From: Poseidonibacter ostreae
GTDB taxonomy: Bacteria; Campylobacterota; Campylobacteria; Campylobacterales; Arcobacteraceae
Direction: 5' to 3'
DNA length: 62,658 nt
Assembly: GCF_009208075.1 (NCBI RefSeq)
Contig: NZ_WFKJ01000013.1
Coordinates: 1 to 62,658, forward strand
In this document: positions 1-8,498 of the stretch, one piece after another
How positions within the stretch are numbered: the first letter of the stretch is position 1
Layout of the letters: the number at the start of each line of letters is the position of its first letter
Position numbers and translations under genes: made by a program
Notes under the pieces: generated by a model
The model's database searches: none
What the model saw: the letters and a program-made list of their open reading frames with translations, nothing else
Told to the model about the DNA's origin: nothing

Positions 1-1634
1 AATCTTTTTGGGGTACTAAGAGGTTTAGTTTTATGTACAAAGTTAAATCTAAGTTTATGAAAAGAACTATTCTTATCCCAAAACTCATCATACATAATTT
101 TCAGTTCTTCATTTTTACAATTTTCCATTACTTCATAATTTTCAAATAGAAAATCTTTTTTCTTATCTATCAATTCTTCATATTTTTCTTCATCTTCATA
201 TAAAGTTTTTGTAAAAGCATCAAGTTTTAAATCATAATTTGAAAAATCAAATACCTCATCAATCATATTTATCTTTAAAGCTTGGGTTGAGTTTATAGGT
301 AGGCATTTTTCTAATAGTTCTTTTGCTTTAAGTTCTCCTACTCTTTTTGGAAGTGTAAAGGTATGATATTCACTGCCACTAAGACCTAGAGTTTTATAAT
401 GAGGATTAAAAACTACATCTTCACATGCAAGAGCATAATCACAAGCTAGACCTAAAAAAACTCCACCTGCTCCAGAGTTTTTACAAAAAGATGCAATAGT
501 TAAAATTTCATCACAATTAATCACAGCTTGAACAGCTTCATTCATTGCATTTATATTACTCCAACCATCTTCTCCTTGCTTTTTACTATCTTCTAAAATA
601 TTTAAATGTATTCCATTACAAAAGAAGTCATCTCCTCCACATAAAACTAAAACTTTACAAGTCTCTTTTAAATACTCTATTGCGTACTTAAGTTTTATAC
701 ACTGTGCAGATGTCATTGCTCCATTGTGAAAATTAAAGAAAAGATACGCTACCTCATCTTTTCTATTTACACGAAGTTCATAAAAGGTATTTATTTCTTC
801 TTCTAATACAAGAGCTATTCTTTTTTCCTGTATACCTTTTATCTTCTCTTTTAGTACATATGTTGCAGGAAGTTTAAAAGAGTTCTCTTCTCTTATTTGA
901 GATATCCATATTGAACCATCACATGTTCCTATACATATAGCTCCATCTCTTTTTGCTATTACCTCTTTGGGTTTACCTTTTAGTGTATCTTCTATATATG
1001 CACTATATAAATAACATTTACTTCCTAATAGCTCATCTTTAACACCAGGATAGGAATCAGACATATTTATCTTTCTTAAAATCTCTTTATTTGTATCTTT
1101 ATCCCAATTTATTTTTCTATTCTCTTGTGTTAGTTTTGTATGTATAGGATTTAGTATTTGTTTTCTAGGAATAAAATCTTCATTCTTATAGTTAGTCAAA
1201 AATTCATCTAAGGCTTTTAGTGTTGCTTTATTTACTTCGTTTCTATATATAGATGCTTTTGAGGTATTTCTCATAGTAAAATTACTACTAGCATATATAT
1301 CTCCACCATCAAGTTCTTCATTTGCTTGAAGTATTACAACTCCCCATTGCTTTACTTCATTATTTATAGCATTATCTAAAGATTGCGGTCCTCTATCTCC
1401 TATTGGTCCTGGATGAAGAATAAATGTAGGCGTGTTTATATATATATCTTTACTTATATACTCTTTTAAATAAGGACAAAAGATTAAATCAGGATTTATT
1501 TCTTCTACTGCTTGTTTAGTCAACTCTTCTGATATTGCAAACTTTATATATACACTATAGTTTAACTCTACTAGTTTACAATATACACTTTGAGATAAGT
1601 TATTAAAAGATGAGATAAGAAGTAGTATTTTCAT
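1..1634 (-). CDS. hypX: Hydrogenase maturation factor HypX (HoxX), C-terminal part beyond the window edge
   Basis: I translated this partial frame by hand from an ATG at 1634 to the left edge; it stays open throughout. The N-terminal half resembles formyltetrahydrofolate transferases, with HPGPIGDRGPQSLDNA near residue 67, the usual formyl-transferase/HypX signature. The second half is enoyl-CoA-hydratase-like, with GGDDFFCNGIHL and a GAGGVFLGLACDYALA stretch followed by NPHYKTLGLSGSEYHTF. That domain order is the HypX family, which makes the CO ligand of the NiFe site from a formyl group carried by tetrahydrofolate, supporting maturation when oxygen is present. It lies 22 bp downstream of hypE on the same strand, so it is the distal part of the hyp operon. 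The last residues are cut off by the window edge. Confidence 0.88.
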   Translation of the reverse strand, partial: MKILLLISSFNNLSQSVYCKLVELNYSVYIKFAISEELTKQAVEEINPDLIFCPYLKEYISKDIYINTPTFILHPGPIGDRGPQSLDNAINNEVKQWGVVILQANEELDGGDIYASSNFTMRNTSKASIYRNEVNKATLKALDEFLTNYKNEDFIPRKQILNPIHTKLTQENRKINWDKDTNKEILRKINMSDSYPGVKDELLGSKCYLYSAYIEDTLKGKPKEVIAKRDGAICIGTCDGSIWISQIREENSFKLPATYVLKEKIKGIQEKRIALVLEEEINTFYELRVNRKDEVAYLFFNFHNGAMTSAQCIKLKYAIEYLKETCKVLVLCGGDDFFCNGIHLNILEDSKKQGEDGWSNINAMNEAVQAVINCDEILTIASFCKNSGAGGVFLGLACDYALACEDVVFNPHYKTLGLSGSEYHTFTLPKRVGELKAKELLEKCLPINSTQALKINMIDEVFDFSNYDLKLDAFTKTLYEDEEKYEELIDKKKDFLFENYEVMENCKNEELKIMYDEFWDKNSSFHKLRFNFVHKTKPLSTPKR

Positions 1635-1656
1635 ATATATACTTGAGTGTTTCTAT

Positions 1657-2655
1657 CTAACAAATTCTTGGTAATAACTCACCAGTTGGTGTATCTAAAA
1701 ATCTTTTTGTTCCCCATGGTGAATATAGTATTACTTTTTGTTCATACTGTTGTGTTACTTTTCCTATAACACTTGCATTTTGTGCCTCTTCAAAAGTATG
1801 TAGTACCTCTATAGCTTTTTGGGCATCCTCTTTTGGAATTGCTAAAACAAAAGTACCCTCATTTGCTAGACTCATAGCTTCAAACCCTAGCATCTCACAA
1901 ATACCTTTTACTTCATCACATATAGGTATTTTATCTTCTTCTACTTCTATACATATATTTGATTGTTTTGCCCATTCATTTAACACAGCACTTACTCCAC
2001 CTCTTGTAGCATCTCTTAAAGCTGTAATTTTAATACCTGCATTTATTAAAGCTTCAACTTGAGGATATAAAGAAGTACAATCACTTTTTAAAGATGTTTC
2101 TAAATCCATTCCCTCACGTGCTGCAAAAATCGTAGCTCCATGTGCTCCTATATCACGACTAACTAAAATCAAGTCATCTTCTGTGATATTATTTGAGCTA
2201 ATACCTTTATATTGTATCTCTCCAATTCCTGTAGTATTTATAAATATCTTATCAACACTACCTTTTGGCACTACTTTTGTATCACCACTTACAACAATAG
2301 CACCATTTTTTGCTAACTCTTCTTTCATACTACGTACTATTTTTTCTAAGCTTCTTATTTCAAAGCCCTCTTCTATTATCACTGAACATGTTAAGTACTT
2401 AGGTTTTGCACCCATCATGCTCAAATCATTACAAGTTCCACAAATAGCAAGTTTTCCAATATCAGCTCCATTAAAAAAAAGTGGGCTTACTGTAAAGGAA
2501 TCAGTTGAAAAAGCTAATTCTCCATTATGAATAACAGCAGCATCTTCGCTTTTTACTAAGATATCATTTTTAAAAGCTTTATAAAAAACTTTTGATATAA
2601 GTTCATTGTTTTCAGCACCACCATTTCCATGTGCTAGTGTTATTGTTTTACTCAT
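1657..2655 (-). CDS. hypE: Hydrogenase maturation protein HypE (carbamoyl dehydratase)
   Basis: 332 residues, the normal HypE length. HypE receives a carbamoyl group from HypF on its C-terminal cysteine and dehydrates it with ATP to a thiocyanate, the source of the CN ligands of NiFe hydrogenase. The sequence ends in PRIC, the diagnostic terminal cysteine tail. It also carries an AIR-synthase/PurM-like core with AHGNGGAENNELI near the start, GTCNDLSMMGA near residue 73 and RDATRGGVSAVLNEWA near residue 215. It is separated from hypD by two genes not normally part of a hyp operon, but all are on the minus strand with short gaps. Confidence 0.96.
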   Translation of the reverse strand: MSKTITLAHGNGGAENNELISKVFYKAFKNDILVKSEDAAVIHNGELAFSTDSFTVSPLFFNGADIGKLAICGTCNDLSMMGAKPKYLTCSVIIEEGFEIRSLEKIVRSMKEELAKNGAIVVSGDTKVVPKGSVDKIFINTTGIGEIQYKGISSNNITEDDLILVSRDIGAHGATIFAAREGMDLETSLKSDCTSLYPQVEALINAGIKITALRDATRGGVSAVLNEWAKQSNICIEVEEDKIPICDEVKGICEMLGFEAMSLANEGTFVLAIPKEDAQKAIEVLHTFEEAQNASVIGKVTQQYEQKVILYSPWGTKRFLDTPTGELLPRIC

Positions 2656-2699
2656 TTGTTTTCCTAGTATTAAAATATTTGGATTGTGTGTTCTATTTT

Positions 2700-3548
2700 T
2701 TACTCATAAAATTTACAAATAGCTTGAGTTCCTAAATCCCCATCACCATTTTTTTCTAAAGTTTCATACATCTCTAAAACATCTTTTAGTACTTTTAGTT
2801 GTGGTGCTTCATCTGAGGCTATTTTTAAATCTTTTACAATATGTTTTATATAAAAACCAGCTTTAAAATCTCTTTCTATCATTTTAGGTGCATTATTACT
2901 CATGTGCCAACTTGAAGCTGCGCCATTACTAATACTTTTTAACATGGTATCAATATTTAAATCTTTATCTTTTCCATAAGCAATAGCTTCACTAATTCCT
3001 GCCATTATTCCAGCAATTGCAATTTGGTTTGCCATTTTAGTATGTTGTCCACTTCCTGATTTACCTTCATAAATCACAGTTGTACCCAAGCTATCAAAAA
3101 TATCTTTACAAGAATTAAAATCCTCTTCATCTCCACCTACCATAATAGATAAAGTTCCATTTTTTGCACCAATATCTCCACCTGAAACAGGAGCATCTAA
3201 AAACTTCAATCCTTTTTCTTTTGCTTTGTTATATATATCAATGATTAAGTTTGGAGTTGTTGTTGTCATATCTATTAAATAAGTTCCACTTTTAGCGCTA
3301 TGTAAAATTGCATCTTTTGATAAATATACATCTTCTACATCTTTTGGATATGCTACGATTGTTATAACTACATCTTTATCTTTTACACAAGATTTAATAT
3401 CTTTAGAAAATACTGCTCCCTCTTTTAATATATCTTGAATCTTATCTTTATCTCTTGCATAAACATCTACTTCAAACCCTTTTTTAATTAGATTTAAAAT
3501 CATTGATTTTCCCATAACTCCAGCGCCTATAAAACCTATCTTTTTCAT
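2700..3548 (-). CDS. NAD(P)-dependent oxidoreductase of the 3-hydroxyisobutyrate dehydrogenase family
   Basis: 282 residues. The N terminus has a Rossmann fold, IGFIGAGVMGKSMILNL (GxGxMG), followed by the family signature DAPVSGGDIGAKNGTLSIMVGG near residue 118 and the catalytic-lysine region SGSGQHTKMANQIAIAG near residue 166. These mark beta-hydroxyacid dehydrogenases such as tartronate semialdehyde reductase, 3-hydroxyisobutyrate dehydrogenase or succinic-semialdehyde reductase. Sequence alone does not fix the substrate. It is unrelated to hydrogenase assembly by family, yet sits 44 bp from hypE and 22 bp from the upstream ATPase gene on the same strand, so it is probably cotranscribed with hypE and hypX. 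Confidence 0.85.
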   Translation of the reverse strand: MKKIGFIGAGVMGKSMILNLIKKGFEVDVYARDKDKIQDILKEGAVFSKDIKSCVKDKDVVITIVAYPKDVEDVYLSKDAILHSAKSGTYLIDMTTTTPNLIIDIYNKAKEKGLKFLDAPVSGGDIGAKNGTLSIMVGGDEEDFNSCKDIFDSLGTTVIYEGKSGSGQHTKMANQIAIAGIMAGISEAIAYGKDKDLNIDTMLKSISNGAASSWHMSNNAPKMIERDFKAGFYIKHIVKDLKIASDEAPQLKVLKDVLEMYETLEKNGDGDLGTQAICKFYE

Positions 3549-3570
3549 ACTCTTTCCTTATTCTTTAAAT

Positions 3571-4674
3571 CTATATATTATTTGAAAAGCTTTTTTGTAA
3601 CCAAAGCTCAAGTGTTCTATCTGGTATATATATAACATCACCATTTTTATCACAAATCTCTTTTTCATATAATGCTTTTATAGCTGACTGTAGTGTTTGT
3701 TTTTTGATATTAAATTCATTTAATACTTCTTGCGTATATATTTTACTTTTATATTTTGATAAGATTTTCAGTGCTATCTTTTGATTATTGTTTAACATAT
3801 CGTATATTAGTCTAAAGCTTGAATCTTTTGAATTTATTATTTGAAGTAAGACTTCATCTATATACTCTTTTGTTATCTGCTCATCTTTTTTTTCTAACCA
3901 TAAAATATGACAGATATTTTGTAATAGTTTTGTTTCACTATCTGTACGTTCATATATATAAGTCATTAGCTCTTTATCAATGTTTATATACTGCTTTGTA
4001 TAAGCATATACATCATCTAAAGATAAGGCTTGTAACTCTTTGTGTGTTGCCATTTCATATAATGGAGCTTTATACTCAAATAGTGAAGTTAAAAGATGTC
4101 TTTTAGAACCTAAAAATATCCAAGAAATATCACTGCCTTTTTGTATCTCTTTTCTTAAAAATGCATCTAATTTAACATCATTTATTGAAGATATTTGTTG
4201 AAACTCATCTATTGCAAATATAATCTTTTTTTCTTTTTGTAACTCTTCTAAAGCTCTAAAAAAATCTTCCATCATCTCTTCAAAAGTAAGAGTACTAACT
4301 ACTGGTTTTAAAGAAAACTTTGAACTATTTGGATCAAATGATGGTTCTACTCTAACACGCTTGAATATATCGCTAAATTTTTTGAACATATCTTTAAAAT
4401 CATTTTGTTCTACATTCGATATAGCTTTTAATAATAACTTTGCAAAATCCTCTTTAGAAGTAATATCAAAAATATCACAATATATACAAATATACTCTTC
4501 TTCTACTCTTCTAAAAAGTTCTTGGATAAGAGTGCTTTTACCCATTCTTCTTTTTGAATGAATAAGTATATTATTTGATGTTTTAAAGAACTTCTTTATC
4601 TCTTCTATCTCTTTATCTCTTCCATAAAAAGTAGAACTATTTGCTATGGTTTCATAAGGAAATGGTGATTTCAT
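3571..4674 (-). CDS. P-loop ATPase (archaeal-type AAA ATPase family)
   Basis: 367 residues. The start holds FYGRDKEIEEIKKFF, typical of the ATPase_2/AAA_14-like group, then a Walker A region ILIHSKRRMGKSTLIQEL near residue 36 and a Walker B strand KKIIFAIDEF near residue 148. A sensor-like strand ISWIFLGSKRHLL follows. The last 80 residues look like a winged helix (NNQKIALKILSKYKSKIYTQ), often found in this family. The function of such stand-alone ATPases is generally unknown. It lies between hypD and the dehydrogenase gene; a 50-bp nested inverted repeat precedes its start, hinting at separate control. Start ATG at 4674 is the first in frame. Confidence 0.75.
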   Translation of the reverse strand: MKSPFPYETIANSSTFYGRDKEIEEIKKFFKTSNNILIHSKRRMGKSTLIQELFRRVEEEYICIYCDIFDITSKEDFAKLLLKAISNVEQNDFKDMFKKFSDIFKRVRVEPSFDPNSSKFSLKPVVSTLTFEEMMEDFFRALEELQKEKKIIFAIDEFQQISSINDVKLDAFLRKEIQKGSDISWIFLGSKRHLLTSLFEYKAPLYEMATHKELQALSLDDVYAYTKQYINIDKELMTYIYERTDSETKLLQNICHILWLEKKDEQITKEYIDEVLLQIINSKDSSFRLIYDMLNNNQKIALKILSKYKSKIYTQEVLNEFNIKKQTLQSAIKALYEKEICDKNGDVIYIPDRTLELWLQKSFSNNI

Positions 4675-4702
4675 CGCTTTTACCTTTGGTATCTATTTTT
4701 TA

Positions 4703-4752
4703 ATACTTTTAGTATATTAACATTGATGATGTTAATTACATATTAAAAGTAT
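4703..4752. repeat. Nested inverted repeat upstream of the ATPase gene
   Basis: Outer arms ATACTTTTA (4703-4711) and TAAAAGTAT (4744-4752) enclose inner arms TTAACAT (4717-4723) and ATGTTAA (4729-4735) with a five-base loop. Both arm pairs are perfect. It fills most of the gap between the hypD stop and the ATPase start. There is no run of T on the minus strand after the structure, so on that strand it is not a normal terminator. An operator or mRNA hairpin is more likely. Confidence 0.55.
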
Positions 4753-4765
4753 TTTATTTTAAATA

Positions 4766-5911
4766 CTAAATTAAATTTCCATACTTATAATATGCCGCAC
4801 AAGCCCCCTCACTACTCACCATACAAGAACCTACTGGTTTTGTTGGTTTACAAGCAGTTCCAAAGATTGTACAATCTGGTGGAGAAGCAATTCCTCTTAA
4901 GATATCCCCACAAATACAAAGTTTATGGTCTTCTTTTTCTTCTAATGGTAATACTTCTTTATATATTACTTTTGCATTATATTTAGAAAACTCTGATTTA
5001 AGTTCTAATCCACTTTCAGGAATATTCCCTAAACCTCTCCATTTAAACATCTCTTTTGTAAAATACTTAGACATTAAATCCTGAGCTTTAATATTTCCAT
5101 CATATGAAACTAGTCTTTTATATTCAATCTCTAATTCACATCTATTTTCAACAAATTGTTTTACTATCATTGAAATTGCTTGCATAACATCAACTGGTTC
5201 AAAACCTGCAACTACTACTGGTTTTTTATAATGTTTTGGAAACTCTTCATATATTTTACTTCCACTTATAACACTTACATGAGAAGGTCCTAAGAAAGCA
5301 TCAATTTTGTGATTGTATGAATCCACATGTTCATCTCTACTATCTATTAACTCTCTCATTACTTCGGGAACTGTTACATGGTTTATATGTAAACAGATAT
5401 TTTTAATATCTTGTTTTATAATAGTTTGCAAAAGTGCTGCTGTCATTGGAGTTGTTGTTTCAAAACCAATAGCAAAAAATACTACTCTTTTATCTGGATT
5501 TTCATTTGCTATTTTAATACAATCCATTGGAGAGTATACAAATCTTACATCAGCACCTTTTGCACGTGCATCTTGCAGTGATGCTTTACTTCCTGGTACT
5601 TTTATCATATCTCCTAAAGTTACAAGTATTACATTTTCTTGCATACTTAAGATATAAGCATTATCAATTCTCTCTTTTGGCATAATACAAACAGGACAAC
5701 CAGGACCATGAATAAACTTAATATTTGAAGGAAGAAGTTGTGGTATTCCATACTTCATAATAGTATGAGTATGTCCACCACATACTTCCATAATATTTAT
5801 ATCTCGTCCTAATTTTAAAGCATCTTCTTTTATAATTTGGGCATAAGCTTTTATAGTCTTTGCATCTCTAAAACCATCATATAAATCTTTTAATTCTAAT
5901 TCATTCTTCAT
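4766..5911 (-). CDS. hypD: Hydrogenase maturation protein HypD
   Basis: 381 residues. HypD is the 4Fe-4S scaffold that, with HypC, carries the Fe(CN)2CO unit before its insertion into the hydrogenase large subunit. Visible motifs are EVCGGHTHTIMKYG near residue 42, FIHGPGCPVC near residue 67, and a C-terminal cysteine-rich segment (CICGD, then SPPDC, then FGTACKP) that binds the cluster. ATG at 5911 lies 3 bp after hypC, so the two are translationally linked. It is the last canonical hyp gene before the two foreign-looking genes. Confidence 0.97.
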   Translation of the reverse strand: MKNELELKDLYDGFRDAKTIKAYAQIIKEDALKLGRDINIMEVCGGHTHTIMKYGIPQLLPSNIKFIHGPGCPVCIMPKERIDNAYILSMQENVILVTLGDMIKVPGSKASLQDARAKGADVRFVYSPMDCIKIANENPDKRVVFFAIGFETTTPMTAALLQTIIKQDIKNICLHINHVTVPEVMRELIDSRDEHVDSYNHKIDAFLGPSHVSVISGSKIYEEFPKHYKKPVVVAGFEPVDVMQAISMIVKQFVENRCELEIEYKRLVSYDGNIKAQDLMSKYFTKEMFKWRGLGNIPESGLELKSEFSKYNAKVIYKEVLPLEEKEDHKLCICGDILRGIASPPDCTIFGTACKPTKPVGSCMVSSEGACAAYYKYGNLI

Positions 5912-5914
5912 AAT

Positions 5915-6199
5915 CTAGCCATTACTTGGACAGTTATCAGATTCTTTTATAGCAGCTAATCTATCATTTTCTTCCATTTTGTCTATGATTTCTTGGTAGA
6001 CTTTTAAAGATTCTAGGGCATCATATTCATCTATTTTATTCATTGCAAAACCTATATGAATAAGTACATAATCTCCTACAACTACATCTTGGTCTATTAA
6101 GTCCAAAGATGCTCCACGCTCAACTCCCATAGTATCAACTATACAAGTATTCATTTCTTCATCTATGCTTTTAATTTTTGAGGGTATTGATAAACACAT
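5915..6199 (-). CDS. hypC: Hydrogenase maturation chaperone HypC
   Basis: 94 residues. The start MCLSIPSKI carries the invariant Cys2 of the HypC/HupF family, which holds the Fe(CN)2CO unit with HypD and escorts it to the large subunit. The gene sits between hypB (4-bp gap) and hypD (3-bp gap), the usual order. The middle has VGDYVLIHIGFAMNKID, the normal OB-fold core of the family. The tail is slightly longer than in E. coli HypC. Confidence 0.95.
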   Translation of the reverse strand: MCLSIPSKIKSIDEEMNTCIVDTMGVERGASLDLIDQDVVVGDYVLIHIGFAMNKIDEYDALESLKVYQEIIDKMEENDRLAAIKESDNCPSNG

Positions 6200-6203
6200 A
6201 TTC

Positions 6204-7001
6204 TTATCTCAACTTTCTTTTAAATTCTATCCAGTCAATAACTCTTTGTAAAGAATCAATATCATTAATATTTACTTCTAAAATATCCACGTTTGGTTTT
6301 AGTTTTCTAGCTTCTGTTTTCTCTTTTTCAACATCATAATCAAAATAAGGAAGTAAATCTGTTTTTGTAATAAGTATTAAATCAGCAGTTCTAAACATAA
6401 CTGGATATTTTATAATTTTATCTTCACCCTCAGGTACACTTACTAGTACAATATTTAAATGAGTTCCTACATCATAAGAAGCTGGACATACTAAATTTCC
6501 TACATTTTCTACAAAACATACATCTAATTCATCTAAAGCAATATCATGTAAACCTTTATGAACCATAAAAGCATCCAAATGACATGCGCTTCCTGTTTGA
6601 ATCTGTACAGCTTCAATTCCTTTGCTCTTAAGTCTATCAGCGTCTCTTGATGTTTCTAAATCACCCTCAACTACTGCAAATTTAAAATCAACCATATCAG
6701 CCATATTTTCAAGTAAAGTAGTTTTTCCACTTCCTGGACTAGACATAAGATTAATACCTAATACTCCATGATTATCAAAATGTGCCCTATTATGAGAAGC
6801 TTCATGGTCATTTTTATCTAAAATCTTTTTGATAACAGAGATTGTTTTTTTATCATTTAACTGTGGGTTATGATGAAGTGTCTCATGTGCAGCTTGATGA
6901 CTTGCACTTTCATTTCCATGTGAATGCTCGTGTGAGTGTTCATGGTCATGAGAATGTCCGTGGTCGTGGTCTGTTATACTACATCCGCAATCTTTACACA
7001 T
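6204..7001 (-). CDS. hypB: Hydrogenase nickel-incorporation GTPase HypB
   Basis: 265 residues. HypB is a GTPase that delivers nickel with HypA to the immature hydrogenase large subunit. The first 45 residues contain CKDCGCS and a long histidine-rich stretch (HDHGHSHDHEHSHEHSHG), a nickel-storing region as in other long HypB proteins. The GTPase domain shows the P-loop SSPGSGKTTLLE near residue 87, VVEGDLETSRDADR, and VENVGNLVCPASYDVG with the metal-binding cysteine. The partner HypA is not encoded in this window. It is 14 bp downstream of the nickel-transporter-like gene. Confidence 0.97.
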   Translation of the reverse strand: MCKDCGCSITDHDHGHSHDHEHSHEHSHGNESASHQAAHETLHHNPQLNDKKTISVIKKILDKNDHEASHNRAHFDNHGVLGINLMSSPGSGKTTLLENMADMVDFKFAVVEGDLETSRDADRLKSKGIEAVQIQTGSACHLDAFMVHKGLHDIALDELDVCFVENVGNLVCPASYDVGTHLNIVLVSVPEGEDKIIKYPVMFRTADLILITKTDLLPYFDYDVEKEKTEARKLKPNVDILEVNINDIDSLQRVIDWIEFKRKLR

Positions 7002-7015
7002 ATTTTAATCCTTTT

Positions 7016-7657
7016 TTATCCAAGAAGTATATTTGTTCCAACTACTACTGATATAATACCAGCTGTTGTAAATACTCTTCTTATATTTTGTTTTGAGTTT
7101 AATAGATTTTTATTTATATATAATATACAAACACCAAAACCTAAGAAAATCACCATTACTCCAAGAGTAAAACTAAGTACTAAAGTAAAATCAACACTTG
7201 CACTTTGAACTAATCCTAAAGTTACAAGCATACCTCTTACACCACCTATTCCCATAAGTGTTCCTATTGTAAAAGCTGAAGCAACATCTTTATTTGAGTG
7301 AGAATGTTCACGCCCAAAATAGATATGAATATGCTCTACACCATCATGTATATGTTTATTTAAGTTTATTCTATTTGTAAATACTAAAAATAGTAAATAT
7401 ATACCCATTCCTAAAATAACTGATGCTGATAGTACATCACCATAAGCTAAGATTTCTGCAGATATAGTATATGTTTCTAATATCTTTGCAAAAATAAATA
7501 GCGATATACCATGCCCAAATGCAAACATTGTTGTAATAAGCATAGTTTTTCTTTTATTTTTACCAATAGAAAAATCAGCAATTGCAGTCAAGTGATCTGG
7601 ACCAAATGCATGAAGTATTCCATACCAAAAAATCAATAATAAACCTATAGATTCCAT
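7016..7657 (-). CDS. Probable nickel/cobalt transporter (NiCoT/NicO-like membrane protein), first gene of the hyp operon
   Basis: About 213 residues with six likely membrane helices. Near the start it has HAFGPDHLTAI, matching the HX4DH signature of nickel/cobalt permeases, and a second metal-site-like motif FGHGIS. A histidine-rich loop (HIHDGVEHIHIYFGREHSHS) lies mid-protein. I choose the ATG at 7657 rather than the GTG at 7666 because an AAGG ribosome site sits 8 bases upstream of the ATG. Placement immediately before hypB suggests it supplies nickel for hydrogenase assembly. A palindromic operator lies 14 bp upstream of the chosen start. An efflux role cannot be excluded. Confidence 0.72.
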   Translation of the reverse strand: MESIGLLLIFWYGILHAFGPDHLTAIADFSIGKNKRKTMLITTMFAFGHGISLFIFAKILETYTISAEILAYGDVLSASVILGMGIYLLFLVFTNRINLNKHIHDGVEHIHIYFGREHSHSNKDVASAFTIGTLMGIGGVRGMLVTLGLVQSASVDFTLVLSFTLGVMVIFLGFGVCILYINKNLLNSKQNIRRVFTTAGIISVVVGTNILLG

Positions 7658-7670
7658 ATTATCCACCTTG

Positions 7671-7684
7671 TGAATGAGTATTCA
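7671..7684. promoter_or_regulatory. Palindromic operator TGAAT-GAGT-ATTCA in front of the hyp operon
   Basis: Perfect inverted repeat TGAATGAGTATTCA with 5-bp arms and a 4-bp spacer, just upstream of the ribosome site of the nickel-transporter gene. A TATACT-like -10 box lies about ten bases further upstream on the minus strand, so the site would sit near or just after the transcription start. The same 14-bp pattern occurs three times in front of hydA (31587-31745). The size and form fit a TetR-family binding site. Confidence 0.65.
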
Positions 7685-7754
7685 ATTTTAGTCAGTATAT
7701 ATAAAAAGTATAAAGTTAAACTAATTTTTATTTACTCTTATGTATATTTAGAAC

Positions 7755-8387
7755 ATGAAATGTCAAAATTGTAACAATACAACTTTTTATAAACTACAAA
7801 ATGAGTATATAAAGTGCAAAAAGTGTGCAAAAAAATACTCATTAAAAAAGATACAAAAAGAGCAAGAAATAAGAAATACTTTCATTCAAAACCTTACAGC
7901 TTTAGAAAGCTCAAAGAGTTTAAAAGTAAACTATAGAACAATAAAAGATAGATATGATGAATACAGATATAAAATAGCCCTATTTTTAGAAGAAGAATAT
8001 AATAAAAGTATAAAAGATAATAGTGAATATGAAGAGTACTATTACTTTAATCAAAGGCAAAAAAACAAAAAGAAAAAATCTCTTTACAAAGCTATAAATA
8101 TTATGGGTTTTTACTCAAATGAAAAAGTATATACACTTCTCATGCCAAAACTAATACAAAAAACACTAGATGAAAATGATAGTTTCGAAAAATACCTAAA
8201 ATGGCATAAACTTCACTCAAAACAATCACACCAAACAAAACTATATGAGTTTTGGATATCACTAGAAGAGAACTTGAAAAAGTATAAGGGTGTGAAAGAA
8301 GAGCATTTTTTTTATTATTTAAAAGAGGCTGAGTTTAGGTTTAATTATACTAAAGAGGAACAAAGTGAGATTTTAGAAAAGATATAA
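7755..8387 (+). CDS. Unknown zinc-ribbon protein, possibly derived from an IS1595-type transposase
   Basis: 210 residues. It opens with a zinc ribbon (CQNC at residue 3 and CKKC at about residue 21), followed by a helical segment. The middle stretch YYYFNQRQ and GFYSNEKVYTLLMP, and the end FWISLEENLKKYKGV then YLKEAEFRFNY, resemble the layout of IS1595/ISXO2 transposases (DExYF, then H-N-x-x-E-x-FW, then KECEFRFN). The expected acidic catalytic positions look altered, and I saw no terminal inverted repeats. I infer a decayed or domesticated transposase; a plain hypothetical protein is the alternative. It stands alone, divergent from the hyp operon. Confidence 0.55.
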   Translation: MKCQNCNNTTFYKLQNEYIKCKKCAKKYSLKKIQKEQEIRNTFIQNLTALESSKSLKVNYRTIKDRYDEYRYKIALFLEEEYNKSIKDNSEYEEYYYFNQRQKNKKKKSLYKAINIMGFYSNEKVYTLLMPKLIQKTLDENDSFEKYLKWHKLHSKQSHQTKLYEFWISLEENLKKYKGVKEEHFFYYLKEAEFRFNYTKEEQSEILEKI

Positions 8388-8498
8388 GATATGAAAAAAG
8401 TATTAAACTTTGTGTCAAAATTTAAGGGGTCATTCTATTTTAAATAAACACTCTCTACACACAATTGATATATAATAAAACAATCAAAAGGATAAAAC

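Noticed and set aside
4703-4752. Terminator for hypD
   Set aside because: The structure is right but no T run follows on the minus strand, so I list it as an inverted repeat only.
6842-7208. Plus-strand frames at 6842-7051 and 6936-7208 over hypB and the transporter
   Set aside because: They are antisense to the histidine-rich hypB start, which creates open frames by composition.
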